A stretch of 64,000 nt of DNA. It comes from Dicaeum eximium (taxonomy: Eukaryota; Chordata; Aves; Passeriformes; Dicaeidae). The notes beneath the pieces are model-generated. The model was not told the origin of the DNA. It did not search any database and saw only the letters and a program-made list of their open reading frames with translations. The stretch covers positions 987,816 to 1,051,815 of the forward strand of contig VWZP01002201.1 in assembly GCA_013396995.1 (NCBI GenBank), written 5' to 3'. Numbering within the stretch: the stretch's first letter is position 1; each line of letters begins with the position of its first letter. Both the position numbers and the translations under genes were made by a program. This document shows positions 24,421 through 34,900 of this stretch, piece after piece.

Positions 24421-27400
24421 TGCTTGCAAGGTCTCTCCCTTAAAGGAAGAAATTCGTCCGGAGTATCACCTCCTCTTATCCGAGGCAATGGGAAGTCAGC
24501 AGGGGAATCCCAGGAAAGGCAGGAGCTTTAAAAATAAACCTGGAGATCTGCAGGGCTCCCTCCACTGCATCTCATGCAACGCAGCCGGCTTTCCTCCGGC
24601 TGGGAAAAGAGCTGTGCAGGGAAAGCTTTCGATAACAAACCTGGAGGAGCCCAGAGAGCTGAAAAGGAGGAATTAGATTTCCATGCTCACTTTCCCTCCT
24701 TCCCCTGCCCATCTCTATCCTATGCTAACCGGGTGGCCATAAGCAGGTGAGAGAAAGACAAAAGCCATCCTCACCTACTTCCATTTGCATTTCTATGCAT
24801 GACTTTCAGGATGGTGAGAGATGCCTTTGCCCAAAGGCATCTTCTCCCAGTGATTGCCAGAGTTGAAGCTGAGGGGCATCCTGTTGTCACAGTCACTTGT
24901 GCTCCTCAGGCTCCTTTTTCCCTCCCCATTGTGGTTGCTCTGCACTGGTGCCTGTATCCTCCTTGGGAAAGAAAAGAAACTGTTCTCCCTTTATGAGTTT
25001 CATCTTTCTGTGCTTCTGCACATGGTAATATTGGTGGACAAAATTTATACCCTGAAGAACTGTTTCTTACTGACTGCAGGAAGCAAATTAATCTTCAAGT
25101 TAACTTCAGTGCTGGGCTCCCCAAAGAGCCGTTTTGCTGACTGAGCCTGAAACGGGGAACGAGGGTGGGATGTCATTATTTATTCGGCTAGAAACTCTGA
25201 ATTTTCTGTGTAAAGACTAAAAAGGCTGAGAGAAAAGGGCTGCTAGAGCCTGGTCAGAGCCTGCCTGAAAGCAGGTGTCTGCATAAGGGCTGCACCTGAG
25301 TATCCCAGCACCAGAAATGGGCTATTCACCTAGTAATGATTTCTCCTTGTCACACCTTTCCCTGGGCCTCCAAAGCTCTGATCATCACATCCCTCCCCCA
25401 GAAAGAGGATAGAAAAATACTGGGAGGCTGCTGCTCTATTATAACTTGGCAGCTGCTAGCTCTGCCCGTCCATCTTCCTCCACTCCTCTCTCCCCCACTG
25501 TTTGCCTCAAATTCATAAATAAATACCCTGCGTATTGACGTCAGTGCAGGCCTTGAGAAATAATACTCCTGCCGCTTTCTCTGCCACGCACGGGGAACAG
25601 AGGGGACAGGGAGGAGGAACAGAAGCAACAACGTCTCTGAAGATGAAGTCTTAATATTCTCTTAATTGCCTTCCTCCCTTTTCAGCTATGCCCCAGCTGC
25701 GAAGAAAACAAAGATTACCATTATCAGTGTGCCCTTCTGGCTTGAGGCAGGACAATCAAGTATCCAAAATTCCTGTTCCTTGTGATTTTTTTTTTTTTTT
25801 NGTGGATAATGGGGAGAAATCTGTCCTAGAAGCTGCAGGGGTAAACAGCATAGGTCTCTGTGCTCCTCACATGGAGCTTAAGAAAAGTGTGCCCAAAATG
25901 CTGTCACTTTGGTGAAATGGAGGAGTTGGCTCCTCCATCCAGGGAGAGAAGACAAAAGACAGGGTTGCCATTGGAATAGGTGTGATCATGGGTGGCTTCA
26001 TCTGGTATTTAGGAAGTGCTTTCTACCAACCAGAATTGATAAGTCACCATGGCCCTTGCCAGTAGAGGCAGTGAGACAAGAAACTTAGATGCTTTGGGGG
26101 AAAGATACCTATTAAGAAATTATTTTTTTTAATAGTATTTGTTTGCAATGACAAGCTTTGTAATAAGCTCCGTGGCTCTTGACTGCCTTTCTAAATCAGT
26201 TTCTTTCAAGTTTGACACAGCTGAAGGATGTGGTCTTGTACAGAAGGAGCACGACCTTCATTTAAACAAGCTTGGGAGGCCAAGAGACTGTGCCAATACT
26301 TCTCCCGTGGAAAGGGACACAAATACATTGTTTTACATTGTAACCACTGGTATCCTTTCACCTCACAGACTTAAAATTGTGATCTATTCTCTTTCTAAAG
26401 CTGGCTAACAAAGAAGCACAAGAATGTTCAGGAACAAGATGTGAGCGCTTTGAAAAGTCAGCATAAGCTGAATTAATTCCTAGTAATTTTGAAAAGTGAA
26501 ACAGGTATTTTGCTGCTGGTGACAGGATGCAAGTTCTGCACTTACCTTGGTTGCTCTACCTGTGAGTTACTCAGGTATTTGAATAGTGTCTTTTCCCATC
26601 TGAAACTGTCATATGGTTAATACTTTCTGGTCAAAGCTGTGTGTCATGCTGCCCTTTGCAGAACACACACGAAGGCGGACATTCTGCCATGGGGCTCTCC
26701 TCTGATCACTGTTGCATGCTGTGCCTGTCCCAGAGCTGCAAGCAGCCAGATGAAGACCAGAGCAGCCCATTCTGCATGTCAGGTTTGACCTCCCATGCTG
26801 CCCAAGTCAAAAAACACCCTAGCTCAGAAATTTCCTGCCTTCAGGCTATTGCTGGTCCCTGAGCCAAAGCCTGGCATGTTGGAAACCTCAGCCTTCAGTC
26901 TGCTGTTGGCAGGTACAAGAAGGCAGGGAAAGAGGCTCTCGCAGGGCTCTCTGCAAACTCTGACATGATTTTAATGAGCAAGTGCATTCCTTGGGTCGTG
27001 CACAGCTGGGAGCACAGCAGCAAAGCAGGCCAAGATTCCTGTGAGGACTTGTGCCTTTCCAGCAGGTTGGAGTTGTGTCTGCCACTGCACACTGCCTGCT
27101 GGCAGTCCGAGCATCCTTCAGCAGCCCAGGGGAGGGAGAGCCAGTGCTGGCACCTTGGTGGCAATGACAGACCCCTCGCAGGACATGGGAACTATTTATC
27201 TTTGAAAACCAGACTTCCCCCCTTGCCTGCACTGGGAGCAGTGGAATTGCTGTGCTATCCCAGCCTCGGGGTAGTTTATGACTCACCTGCTCTTTAGAAA
27301 ATAGATAAAGTGGAAGGGGGAAAGTTATCAGCTGCCAGGAGATTGTTAGAAGTGCTTTGCTTTGTTGATGCTGTGCTACAAATGAAAAGCACAAAAGGTG

Positions 27401-29264
27401 CAGAAAGCATCTGAGTCTTGCCTACTGCATGAGTGAAATAATCTGTGGTACAACAGTACCGTTCTCAGGTCTCCTCACAGCCACATTAAAAATCAGTGAA
27501 CAATTATAGATGCAACAAAGAAACAAGGTGCTTTTAAAAAACAACAAACGTGTTTTTTCCCCTTACCCTGGTGCAGCTAGGTCCTTCATTTAGTGCAGCG
27601 AGGTACATCAGCAAAAGCCTTCTGAGAACAGGCAGGATTGAAGGGATGAAGCTGCCCTGAGACACAGAGGAACCAGTCTGGGGCTCAGTCTATTGTGATG
27701 GCACTGGTACAACTCACTGAAAGCTAGGTAACAGCTCATCTGCATACTGGATTTAAAAAACAAAACAAAACAAAACAAAAAAAAACCCTAAGAAATAATG
27801 TAAAATGGGGAAGAAAAGGGAAAAGTATCTGTTGATTAGTGGTGTTTTTTTCTCCTGTGTCTCCCTCTATGCAGACAAATCCAGAGACACTGATTTTTTT
27901 ATATACCTTGAAAATAGTGTGGCCACTTGCACCCAGCAAGCTGGACCTTCCCTCTTTCCCAGTATCCCTCTGTGTATCACCTGGGAAAATGCCCTCCAAA
28001 GAGATGTTTTATTCAAAAAAACATTTGCCCTTTGCTGCCTGCAGAGCTGCCTAATAATGCTGAGAACCAGGGGCCAGAGGTGGGGCTGGGCTAGGATGCA
28101 GGGTTAGCTTTCCCAGTTGTTCCTGGGTCTCTAAGGAGCATTTAGGACTTTTCTGCTGAAACCAGCCTTTGCCTCCCCACCCTCTTGTATATATTTGGCT
28201 GAAGATTTTCTTCCTTTTTAATCAGCTCTAAACAGCCCCCCTGACAGTGGCTTACACAACAAAGAGCAGAAGCTCCCAAACGCCAAAATTTCCATCAGTT
28301 ACAACCAGAAGCCACAATGAAATCAGTCCTCACTCTTCATAGGGACACATTTTAATGTGAACAAAACCTGTGTCAGGTCTTGGAACATGGCCAGAAAGGC
28401 AGACACATCCTTTCTCCACCTGCAGTAAAGTGCATGTCCAGAGGAGCAGTCAGCCCTACATCTGTACAAAACCCTCCCTGACCAACCACAAAAATCCCAA
28501 AAGGAAAAACTGTGTGAAATTGTTGTTGTTTATTGCAAGTTTTTAAAAGAAACTGGTTTAAAACATGTATTTCCAAGGGTCTAAATCAGCAACTCAAATT
28601 TTGAGATGGAAAATCTTTTCCAGCCCAAGTCATCTGGGGCAGGAGGTTGGGCTTGGCAAGGTCCTTGACAGAAGCCTTGGCCATGCCAGTGGGGCTGCAC
28701 AGACAATGTGGTATCAGACTGATTTACCAGATTAGGGATGCTTGGGCACTCTTTTACCCACAGTTGTTCTACTACCAAACTGGAACTGCAGTGTTCTACT
28801 TCCTATTTGCAGTGATGCACAATGGTTGTATGTGATGAAAAGCAGATCTTTGGGATTCCTAAAAACATCAAGAGAAACCAAAGAAGCTCCATCTATCAGG
28901 AAGCCTAACCTAGACACAACATTTCTTTGTTCTTTTTTGCCATCTTCAGTTCCCATCCGGCTTTCATGTCCTGGGAACAGCCCAAACTGGTAAAAGCAAA
29001 TCCCAACAGCTGCTGGGAGACAACCCCAGATCTCACCCAGAATCACTGGGCAGATGACTGGGGGTTTCAGGGGGGGCATCTGCCACAGGACTGAGGTTTC
29101 ATGTTGTGTTTAAGGGTACTGCATGCTCTCTTGTATTTTTGAGCTCCAAAAGAGGAGCTGCAGCGCACTCTGCTCCTCCACAGGGAGTGGCACTTGGCGT
29201 GGCCTTCTTCCCACCCAACTCTCACCCCAGGAGCAAAAAATAAATGAAAAGTAAAAGAAAAAGT
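24421..29264. other. Gene-free region between the CpG island and the IGF2 3' end
   Basis: No supported exon. It contains a poly-T next to a single N at 25801 and a CAAAA-repeat/A-run at about 27,756-27,786. If IGF2 uses the AATAAA near 28,530, part of 28.5-29.26 kb would be extended 3' UTR. Confidence 0.5.
25801..25801. other. Single undetermined base after a T14-class homopolymer
   Basis: An isolated N immediately follows a run of T (25,787-25,800), probably marking a homopolymer-length ambiguity or a contig join. Confidence 0.95.
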
Positions 29265-29288
29265 CAGGCTTCATATTCTGGATGGATA

Positions 29289-29294
29289 TTTATT
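29289..29294 (-). terminator. IGF2: Probable IGF2 polyadenylation signal (AATAAA)
   Basis: The minus strand reads AATAAATATCC here, with a GT-rich element (TGGGGTGAGAGTTGGGTGG) about 65-85 bases further downstream. It is the most complete signal-plus-downstream-element combination after the stop codon. Alternatives are AATAAA near 31,250 (short UTR) and near 28,530 (longer UTR). Confidence 0.45.
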
Positions 29295-29977
29295 TGCTTA
29301 ACAGGTTTTCTTTTTTTTTTTTTTTTAATTTTTTTTCTTTTTTGGTACAAAGCATCCAGGAAAGCTTTTACTTCTCTTTTTAAAAAATAAAAACTAAGTT
29401 TTTTTTAAAAAAAGACACATGAAAAGGAAAAAAAAAAAAGTCAATTATTTGCAATTTCTCTGTTTTTATTCTGCCTTCCCACTCCCCCCACTTCCCTTCC
29501 CCCCTCCCTAATTTGGACTGATTTTCATTCTTTTCTATATATATTTAATAAAATAAATAAAGGATTTTCTTTGTCGTGTATTGCAGTGCCATTTTTCTAA
29601 ACAAAGGATTCATGGCTCAACATTGCAAGGTAATAACAAACAAAAGGATTATACATTAAAATCCTCCCCCTCTCAAGACTCCCTAGCCCTCCCCTCCAAA
29701 CCACGAAATAGAATACAATTCAAGTAGTCTTTTTTTTTTTATGTTTTAAATGTATGGATATATAAGACAAAGCAAGTACAGAACTGGTTAACAGAGTGTC
29801 CCCATTTTATTAGCAAGTGAGAGTATATTAGGGAGATGTAATTGATTCCCCCCCTTTTACGGTTTCTAGACAGATAATATATATTATTTTAAACCCAACC
29901 TATTTTACAGCCCTCTGCCCACCTCTCAAACCCATCCGCTCACCGAGTCCTGAGCCTCGAGCCAGAGACTCGCCTTC

Positions 29978-30010
29978 CCCATCCCATCCCATCCCATCCC
30001 ATCCCATCCC
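29978..30010 (-). repeat. IGF2: (GGGAT)n pentanucleotide repeat in the IGF2 3' UTR
   Basis: On the plus strand ATCCC repeats six times without interruption after a CCCC run; in the mRNA this is seven G-tracts separated by AU. Such tracts can fold into an RNA G-quadruplex. Mammalian IGF2 mRNA is known to have a G-rich structured element near the endonucleolytic cleavage site in its 3' UTR; equivalence is inference. Confidence 0.9.
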
Positions 30011-30395
30011 GTGCAGCATTCCCGGCCCTGCGGCCGCCCCGGGACAGGCGCAGCCCTTGCTCCCGCGCGGGAGGGCAGGGGCGCGGGGCAGGGTCCGGCC
30101 AGAAGGACGCAAAGGGCAAGAGAAGGAAAAGGAGATGGCAGGGCGTGGAACTGCTGCTTCTGCAGGGCTCGGTGTGAGGGCTGCTGCCCGCCCGCCCGCT
30201 GGGCCATCGGCACTCGAGCAAGGACGGGGAAGAGCGAGATTCCCCTTGGCTCGGGAAGCCAAGCTCCAGGGGGTCCGTGCAGAAGCAGGGCTTTGAGTTC
30301 TAACTGGCAACACCTTCACCATTCAAAATAGTTTGTCTCCAGAACAGTTCCCTTTTAGTCTAAGTTGCGGTGGTTGTGTTGTTTTTGTTGTTTTG

Positions 30396-30423
30396 TTTTT
30401 TTTTTTTTAACAAAAAAAAAAAA
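30396..30423. repeat. T13/A12 inverted repeat in the IGF2 3' UTR
   Basis: A run of 13 T is followed by AAC and 12 A, so either strand can form a 12-bp hairpin with a 3-base loop. It lies inside the transcribed 3' UTR. Slippage during sequencing could change the exact lengths. Confidence 0.8.
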
Positions 30424-30722
30424 GGATGCGTGTCGATGTATTCTGTGTGTGCGTGCATCTGTGTACATGAGTAACAGCCAACTAGCTCATATGGTCATGA
30501 CCAAGCTATATTTCAGAAGAGAAAAGAAACACATTTATCACACTTTTCCTAAAACGAAAAGCTAAAATTTCAAGTTCAGTATTCGCTATCTTGTCCTTCC
30601 CTCCCCACCCTCCCTTGCTATTTCTGGGTTTTTTCCCTTCCAACTTACTTTAGCACCATAACACATTTTAAACATTACAATCCCTCTTCAGATACTACAC
30701 AAAATGTCCCATAAAAATAGTG

Positions 30723-30739
30723 CTTTTTTGCCAAAAAAG
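30723..30739. repeat. Perfect palindrome CTTTTTTGCCAAAAAAG in the 3' UTR
   Basis: Eight-base arms around a single central base, immediately followed by a second self-complementary AT tract (TATAATATATTA, 30,742-30,753). In RNA these could form stacked weak hairpins. No known motif was recognised. Confidence 0.7.
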
Positions 30740-31076
30740 TTATATAATATATTATATATATAAATCAACTAAATCCGTGGCAAATGTGCAATGCAGACGC
30801 CTCCTCCATTTAAAGTGAGCATCAGCTCACTTTTTTTCTTTTTTTCTTCTTTCCCCTTTCCTTTTCCTTCTCTCTTTCTTGCTTTCTCTCTCCTCTTCCT
30901 CCCGTCATCGGTGATTTCAAAAAAGGTGCAAGTCGATTTGGAATCTTGTAATGAAGCACACACACAAAAACGCAGATGGGGGCTCCTCGGAACTTCTTCT
31001 CAGGTACATTTTTCATTTAAAGGTGCAAAAGAAAGTTATAAAAATAAGAAAAACCAAAAAAAAAAAAAAAAAAAAG

Positions 31077-31181
31077 NNNNNNNNNNNNNNNNNNNNNNNN
31101 NNNNNNNNNNNNNNNNNNNNNNNNNNNNNNNNNNNNNNNNNNNNNNNNNNNNNNNNNNNNNNNNNNNNNNNNNNNNNNNNN
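31077..31181. other. Assembly gap (105 N)
   Basis: A run of N directly follows an A21 homopolymer inside the IGF2 3' UTR. The estimated size may be arbitrary. The missing sequence is probably A/T-homopolymer or GC-rich UTR that failed to assemble. Confidence 0.99.
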
Positions 31182-31722
31182 GGGTGGGAATGAGGCCAAA
31201 AATTTTTATCCCTCAATGTTTCTCCCCGTTCTATTGTTTTTTTTTCACTTTATTGTCAAGAAAGACACGGAATGGACGCTTCTTGAGAAAAAAAAGATTA
31301 AGAAAAGGATTTAACTTCATATCCTTTTTTCCTCTTGCTCTTTCTTTTGTCTTCTGGCGTTGGCACCGGGGATGTCATGCAGCACCCAGCAGCAAAAAGT
31401 TCAAGTGCCAAACTGTCCCTTCACAAGTACAGGTTTGGAAATACTGGGGGGCGCGGGGGAACGAAACAGGTGTGGGAAACGAAACAACCCTCCCCCCCAC
31501 CCCAAAAGGAAGATGCCGTGGGAGCAGCGCCACTCGCCACCGCCGCCGCCATCCCCTCCTTGCTGTGTCAGTTGTTTGGTTGGGGCCGGAGCGGCGTGAG
31601 GGTGCCCCGCCGCCCCGCTCCTCGGCTCAGCGGCCCTGGGGACGGAGGGGCTTGGGGGTCGGGAATCGCCAGTCCTCCCGCCCTCCCCCAGGAGATCAAA
31701 AATCGAGACGGCCGGTCAGGGT

Positions 31723-31965
31723 TCATTTCTGGGGGCCAGCCGTTTCCGGGGAGGCTCGCGCCGCCGGGGGCCTCTGGCTGGGCAGAGAGATGAGGGGACG
31801 GTGCAGCGCCTTGGCTTCCTCGGCCGCCTGCAGCCCCTCCGCCTGCCACCGGTACCGGCGAGCCCGCAGGATGTTGGGCGCGTCCCGCTGCCGCCGCTGG
31901 GAGCTCTTCTTCTGCCACACGTCGTACTTGGAGTACTTGCCGTGCGAGGGCTTCTGGAAGCTCTC
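31723..31965 (-). CDS. IGF2: IGF2 last coding exon (E-domain propeptide and stop)
   Basis: The acceptor TTGCAG precedes GAG-AGC-TTC (ESFQK) and the frame runs 80 codons to TGA at 31725-31723, ending in TAGPQK. It encodes the bulk of the E propeptide, including KYSKYDVWQKK, the basic RRQR (residues 131-134) and the conserved HRPLISLPSQRP. The E peptide is removed in the secretory pathway; the mammalian counterpart also yields preptin. Here a possible convertase cut after R134 is inferred from the R-X-X-R motif. The exon runs straight into the 3' UTR. The sequence is GC- and CpG-rich, unlike the A/T-rich distal UTR. Confidence 0.96.
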   Translation of the reverse strand, partial: ESFQKPSHGKYSKYDVWQKKSSQRRQRDAPNILRARRYRWQAEGLQAAEEAKALHRPLISLPSQRPPAARASPETAGPQK

Positions 31966-34900
31966 CTGCAAGGAGAGGGATAGCAAATATTAGCCTCTGC
32001 TCAAGCCTGCCCGCTCTCCAGATGAGGATTCCCTTCTTGGACCTCCATCCCTCCCATGGAAATATTGCCTCATCCCTGGAAACAGTCATAGAAAGGTTGG
32101 ACAGGGCTCCGAGCAACCTGATCCAGTTGATGCTTATTGCAGGGCGGTTGCACTACATGACCTTTAAAGGTCACTTCCAACCATGCCATTATGACTCTGC
32201 GACCCAGCCCACCTTTGGTTCCCCACCTTACTAAGAGCTGACTTTTGGCAGGCTGTTTGGCACGGCTTGCCAATGGTGGCTGTCTCTCAAAAGCTCTGCA
32301 GAAACACCAGACCTTGCAGCTGGGTTCTGCTCTCTCCACCCACGGCCTTCCTGTCTTTTCTCTCTCTGTTTATTTCAGAGGAGGGCCACCACGCCTGCAC
32401 AGCCTCCTCACCTTGCTGAGTGCCGGCAGGCCCGCCAGGGAGGTGGCAGAGAGGTCACGCTCCGACTTGACGGATTTGGCGCAGTATGTTTCCAGCAGAG
32501 CCAGGTCGCAGCTCCGAAAGCAGCACTCCTCCACGATGCCCCGGTTGATCCGCCGGTTATTTCGTCCCACCGGTCTACCTGCAGCAGCAGAGACCCTGGC
32601 ATTAACCACCAACCTGGGCTGGACCCTCTCCCCAACTCCTTGTAGGCATCCCTCCACCACCAGCCACCAGAGACTGATGGGCTCCACACCCTTCAAGCAC
32701 AGCGGCGCTTCTCCCAGAGCAGCTGACACGCGCCTGCAAACCAGCCAAGTCTCACGTTAAGGCTTTCCCAGACAAATGCTATTGATGCCAACACGTGCCA
32801 GCAGCAGTCTAAAGGCACTTTAAATGATGGGGGTTTATCTCCCTCCTCTATCTCTGGCACGGGAAGCCTTCTCGGGCGCAGCTCAGGCGAGGAAGCTCAA
32901 GCCCAGCCCGACCGCCAGCGCTGCGCCGATTACTGCGACCGTCTCCGATGTTGATCCTGGCAAGCGAATTTTATTAGAAAGAAGCAGCACAGGGTTGTGG
33001 CTGCCAACCTCCCTCCGCCAGATCAACACTCGGGCAGGTGAAGCAAACCAAGGCGGCTAAATTTCACCAGATGGGACAGCTCTGAGACAGCTGCAGAAAG
33101 AATACAGGCTCCCACACCCGCCAAGAATAGCTATTAAACTTAATCTTTTAATAAGGGTTCCTCTCCCATTTTTGTCTGCAGAAGGATGCAAAAGCCCATG
33201 TCTGGTGCAGCAATGACCAAGTGCATTTCATATCACTGCTTAATGATTGCCAAAGTGCTCCAGAGGAAAAGCTTACATCAGTTTTGCCATGTCTCCTCCG
33301 CCTCTTGAAATAAAAGAGACGGGTAAAGTTGAATTTTTGATGCAAAGCAAATTTGGGGAGTGTGCCTTCCAGAATGTAAACTGGCCCAAAACAAATGGAT
33401 TTTCTCCATGCTTTTGCACATAGCATTATGCTCTTGTGCTGTTGTGGGGTTTGCAGCCAGGCTTCTGCACACCCATGCTGCATGGCCCATGATCCACACC
33501 CCTTGCACTCCTGATGAGGCAGGCACTCAAGACTTAGGCCTTGGTGAAGACCTAAGGCTGGCTTACATGGAGCCAACCACTTTCTCCAGAGGATATCCCA
33601 CCCTGGATGCCCACCCAAAGTGCCTCAGGACAAAGTGCAAAGCACAGTTCTCTATGCATACAGTGCAACCCCACATGTGAGAAGCAGCCCCAGATGTGCA
33701 ACACAGAGGGCACGTGGGATGAAGTCCTGTGCATTCAATGCACCCCACATGTGCAACGCTGACATGCATATTCAACACAATTCTCCATGCACAGCAGAGC
33801 CCCGTGTGCAGAATGCTGGCATGCAAGACACCACGAAAATGCCTCGCTGCTGCCTCTGTAATAGCCCTGGCAGCAGGGCACCTGCTCTCTGTTAAAATCA
33901 GTCGTGTTCCCATAGACCAAGAGCCCTCTGGTCCAAGCTGGTGCATTTCCACCATGCTCAGAGGTCACACAAACAAACACAGCATCAGTGTGCTGATTGA
34001 TGGGGCAGCTGACCCATACTATGAGACCTGCCTTTGGGAGTAATTTCAAATGCTTTGTTTTCCACATTCATCCCCCTTGTGCCACCACCTTCCTTTTCTT
34101 TTTCTCTAGAGTAACTTCAGGCATGACCTTTAACCAGCCCCACAGGGAGATGAGAAGGCTGGTTCCCCCTTGGAAAAGGTTCATCAAAGAGAAGTTTATT
34201 TTCTCTCTTGTGGTCAATAAACACACTGGATTGGGCCCTCTCCTAAGGCAGGGCAGATGTGTTAGGCGCCCGCAGCTCAAGTGATGCCAGAGTAGGCAGC
34301 CTGGGTGGTGATGGCCAAAGGAGACAGGGACAGGAGCCAGCCTAGGGCCAGCTGCATGTATTCTTCTCTGTGCATGCAATGCCCAGTGAGATCTGTGGGA
34401 GAGGTGCATTTCACCGACATCCCGCACCGCACATGGCCCCTGCTCAGCTCCTACCAATCCCAGTGCCTAACTCAATCCATGGCAGGCTGCTGAAGCATTA
34501 AACTGCTCCACAAAGGCATCCTGATATGGGCAGAAGGAGAGTTTAGAAGGGAAAGAGAAAAAATTCAAGTCACCCCCTCTTGCTAGCACATTCCCTAAGG
34601 GCTACATTCACACTCCCGCTGAACAGAAGGTTGCACAAGTGATGACACACATGGTTCGGAGAGAAGTTGAGGTTTTCAAAGGTTACATATCTCCTCTCAA
34701 AAACAGAAGTTTCCCACTTGCAGTTATGTGTTTGTTTGGAAAGAAGAGGAGAGGAGAAAAACAATGAGGAAAGCAGGACTATATTCACGGCTGTGCCTTC
34801 AAGGGCAATTTCTGGCGTCAGTACGCACGGGAAGATCACGCCAGCGTGTGTTTGCAAATGCCCAGGTGTGGCACCCCCAGGGTGAGCTCCCAGCAGGGAC

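Larger units (their letters stand above)
29265..31722 (-). other. IGF2: IGF2 3' untranslated region
   Basis: The sequence after the TGA at 31723 is first GC-rich, with a GGC-rich patch at about 31,545, then a mixture of long A/T tracts, a CpG-rich segment (30,000-30,260) and a GGGAT repeat. A long 3' UTR is normal for IGF2. A canonical AATAAA (minus strand, 29294-29289) is followed by a G/T-rich stretch near 29,220-29,200, so cleavage near 29,265 is likely. Other AATAAA copies at about 31,250 and 28,530 could give shorter or longer ends. The region contains a 105-base assembly gap, so its true length is unknown. Confidence 0.6.

Noticed and set aside
1..29264. H19 lncRNA homologue
   Set aside because: No recognisable H19 or miR-675-like sequence; H19 is known to be absent from birds.
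30791..31993. 400-codon plus-strand open frame over the IGF2 3' end
   Set aside because: It runs through the 105-N gap and homopolymers and is antisense to confirmed IGF2 exon and UTR sequence.
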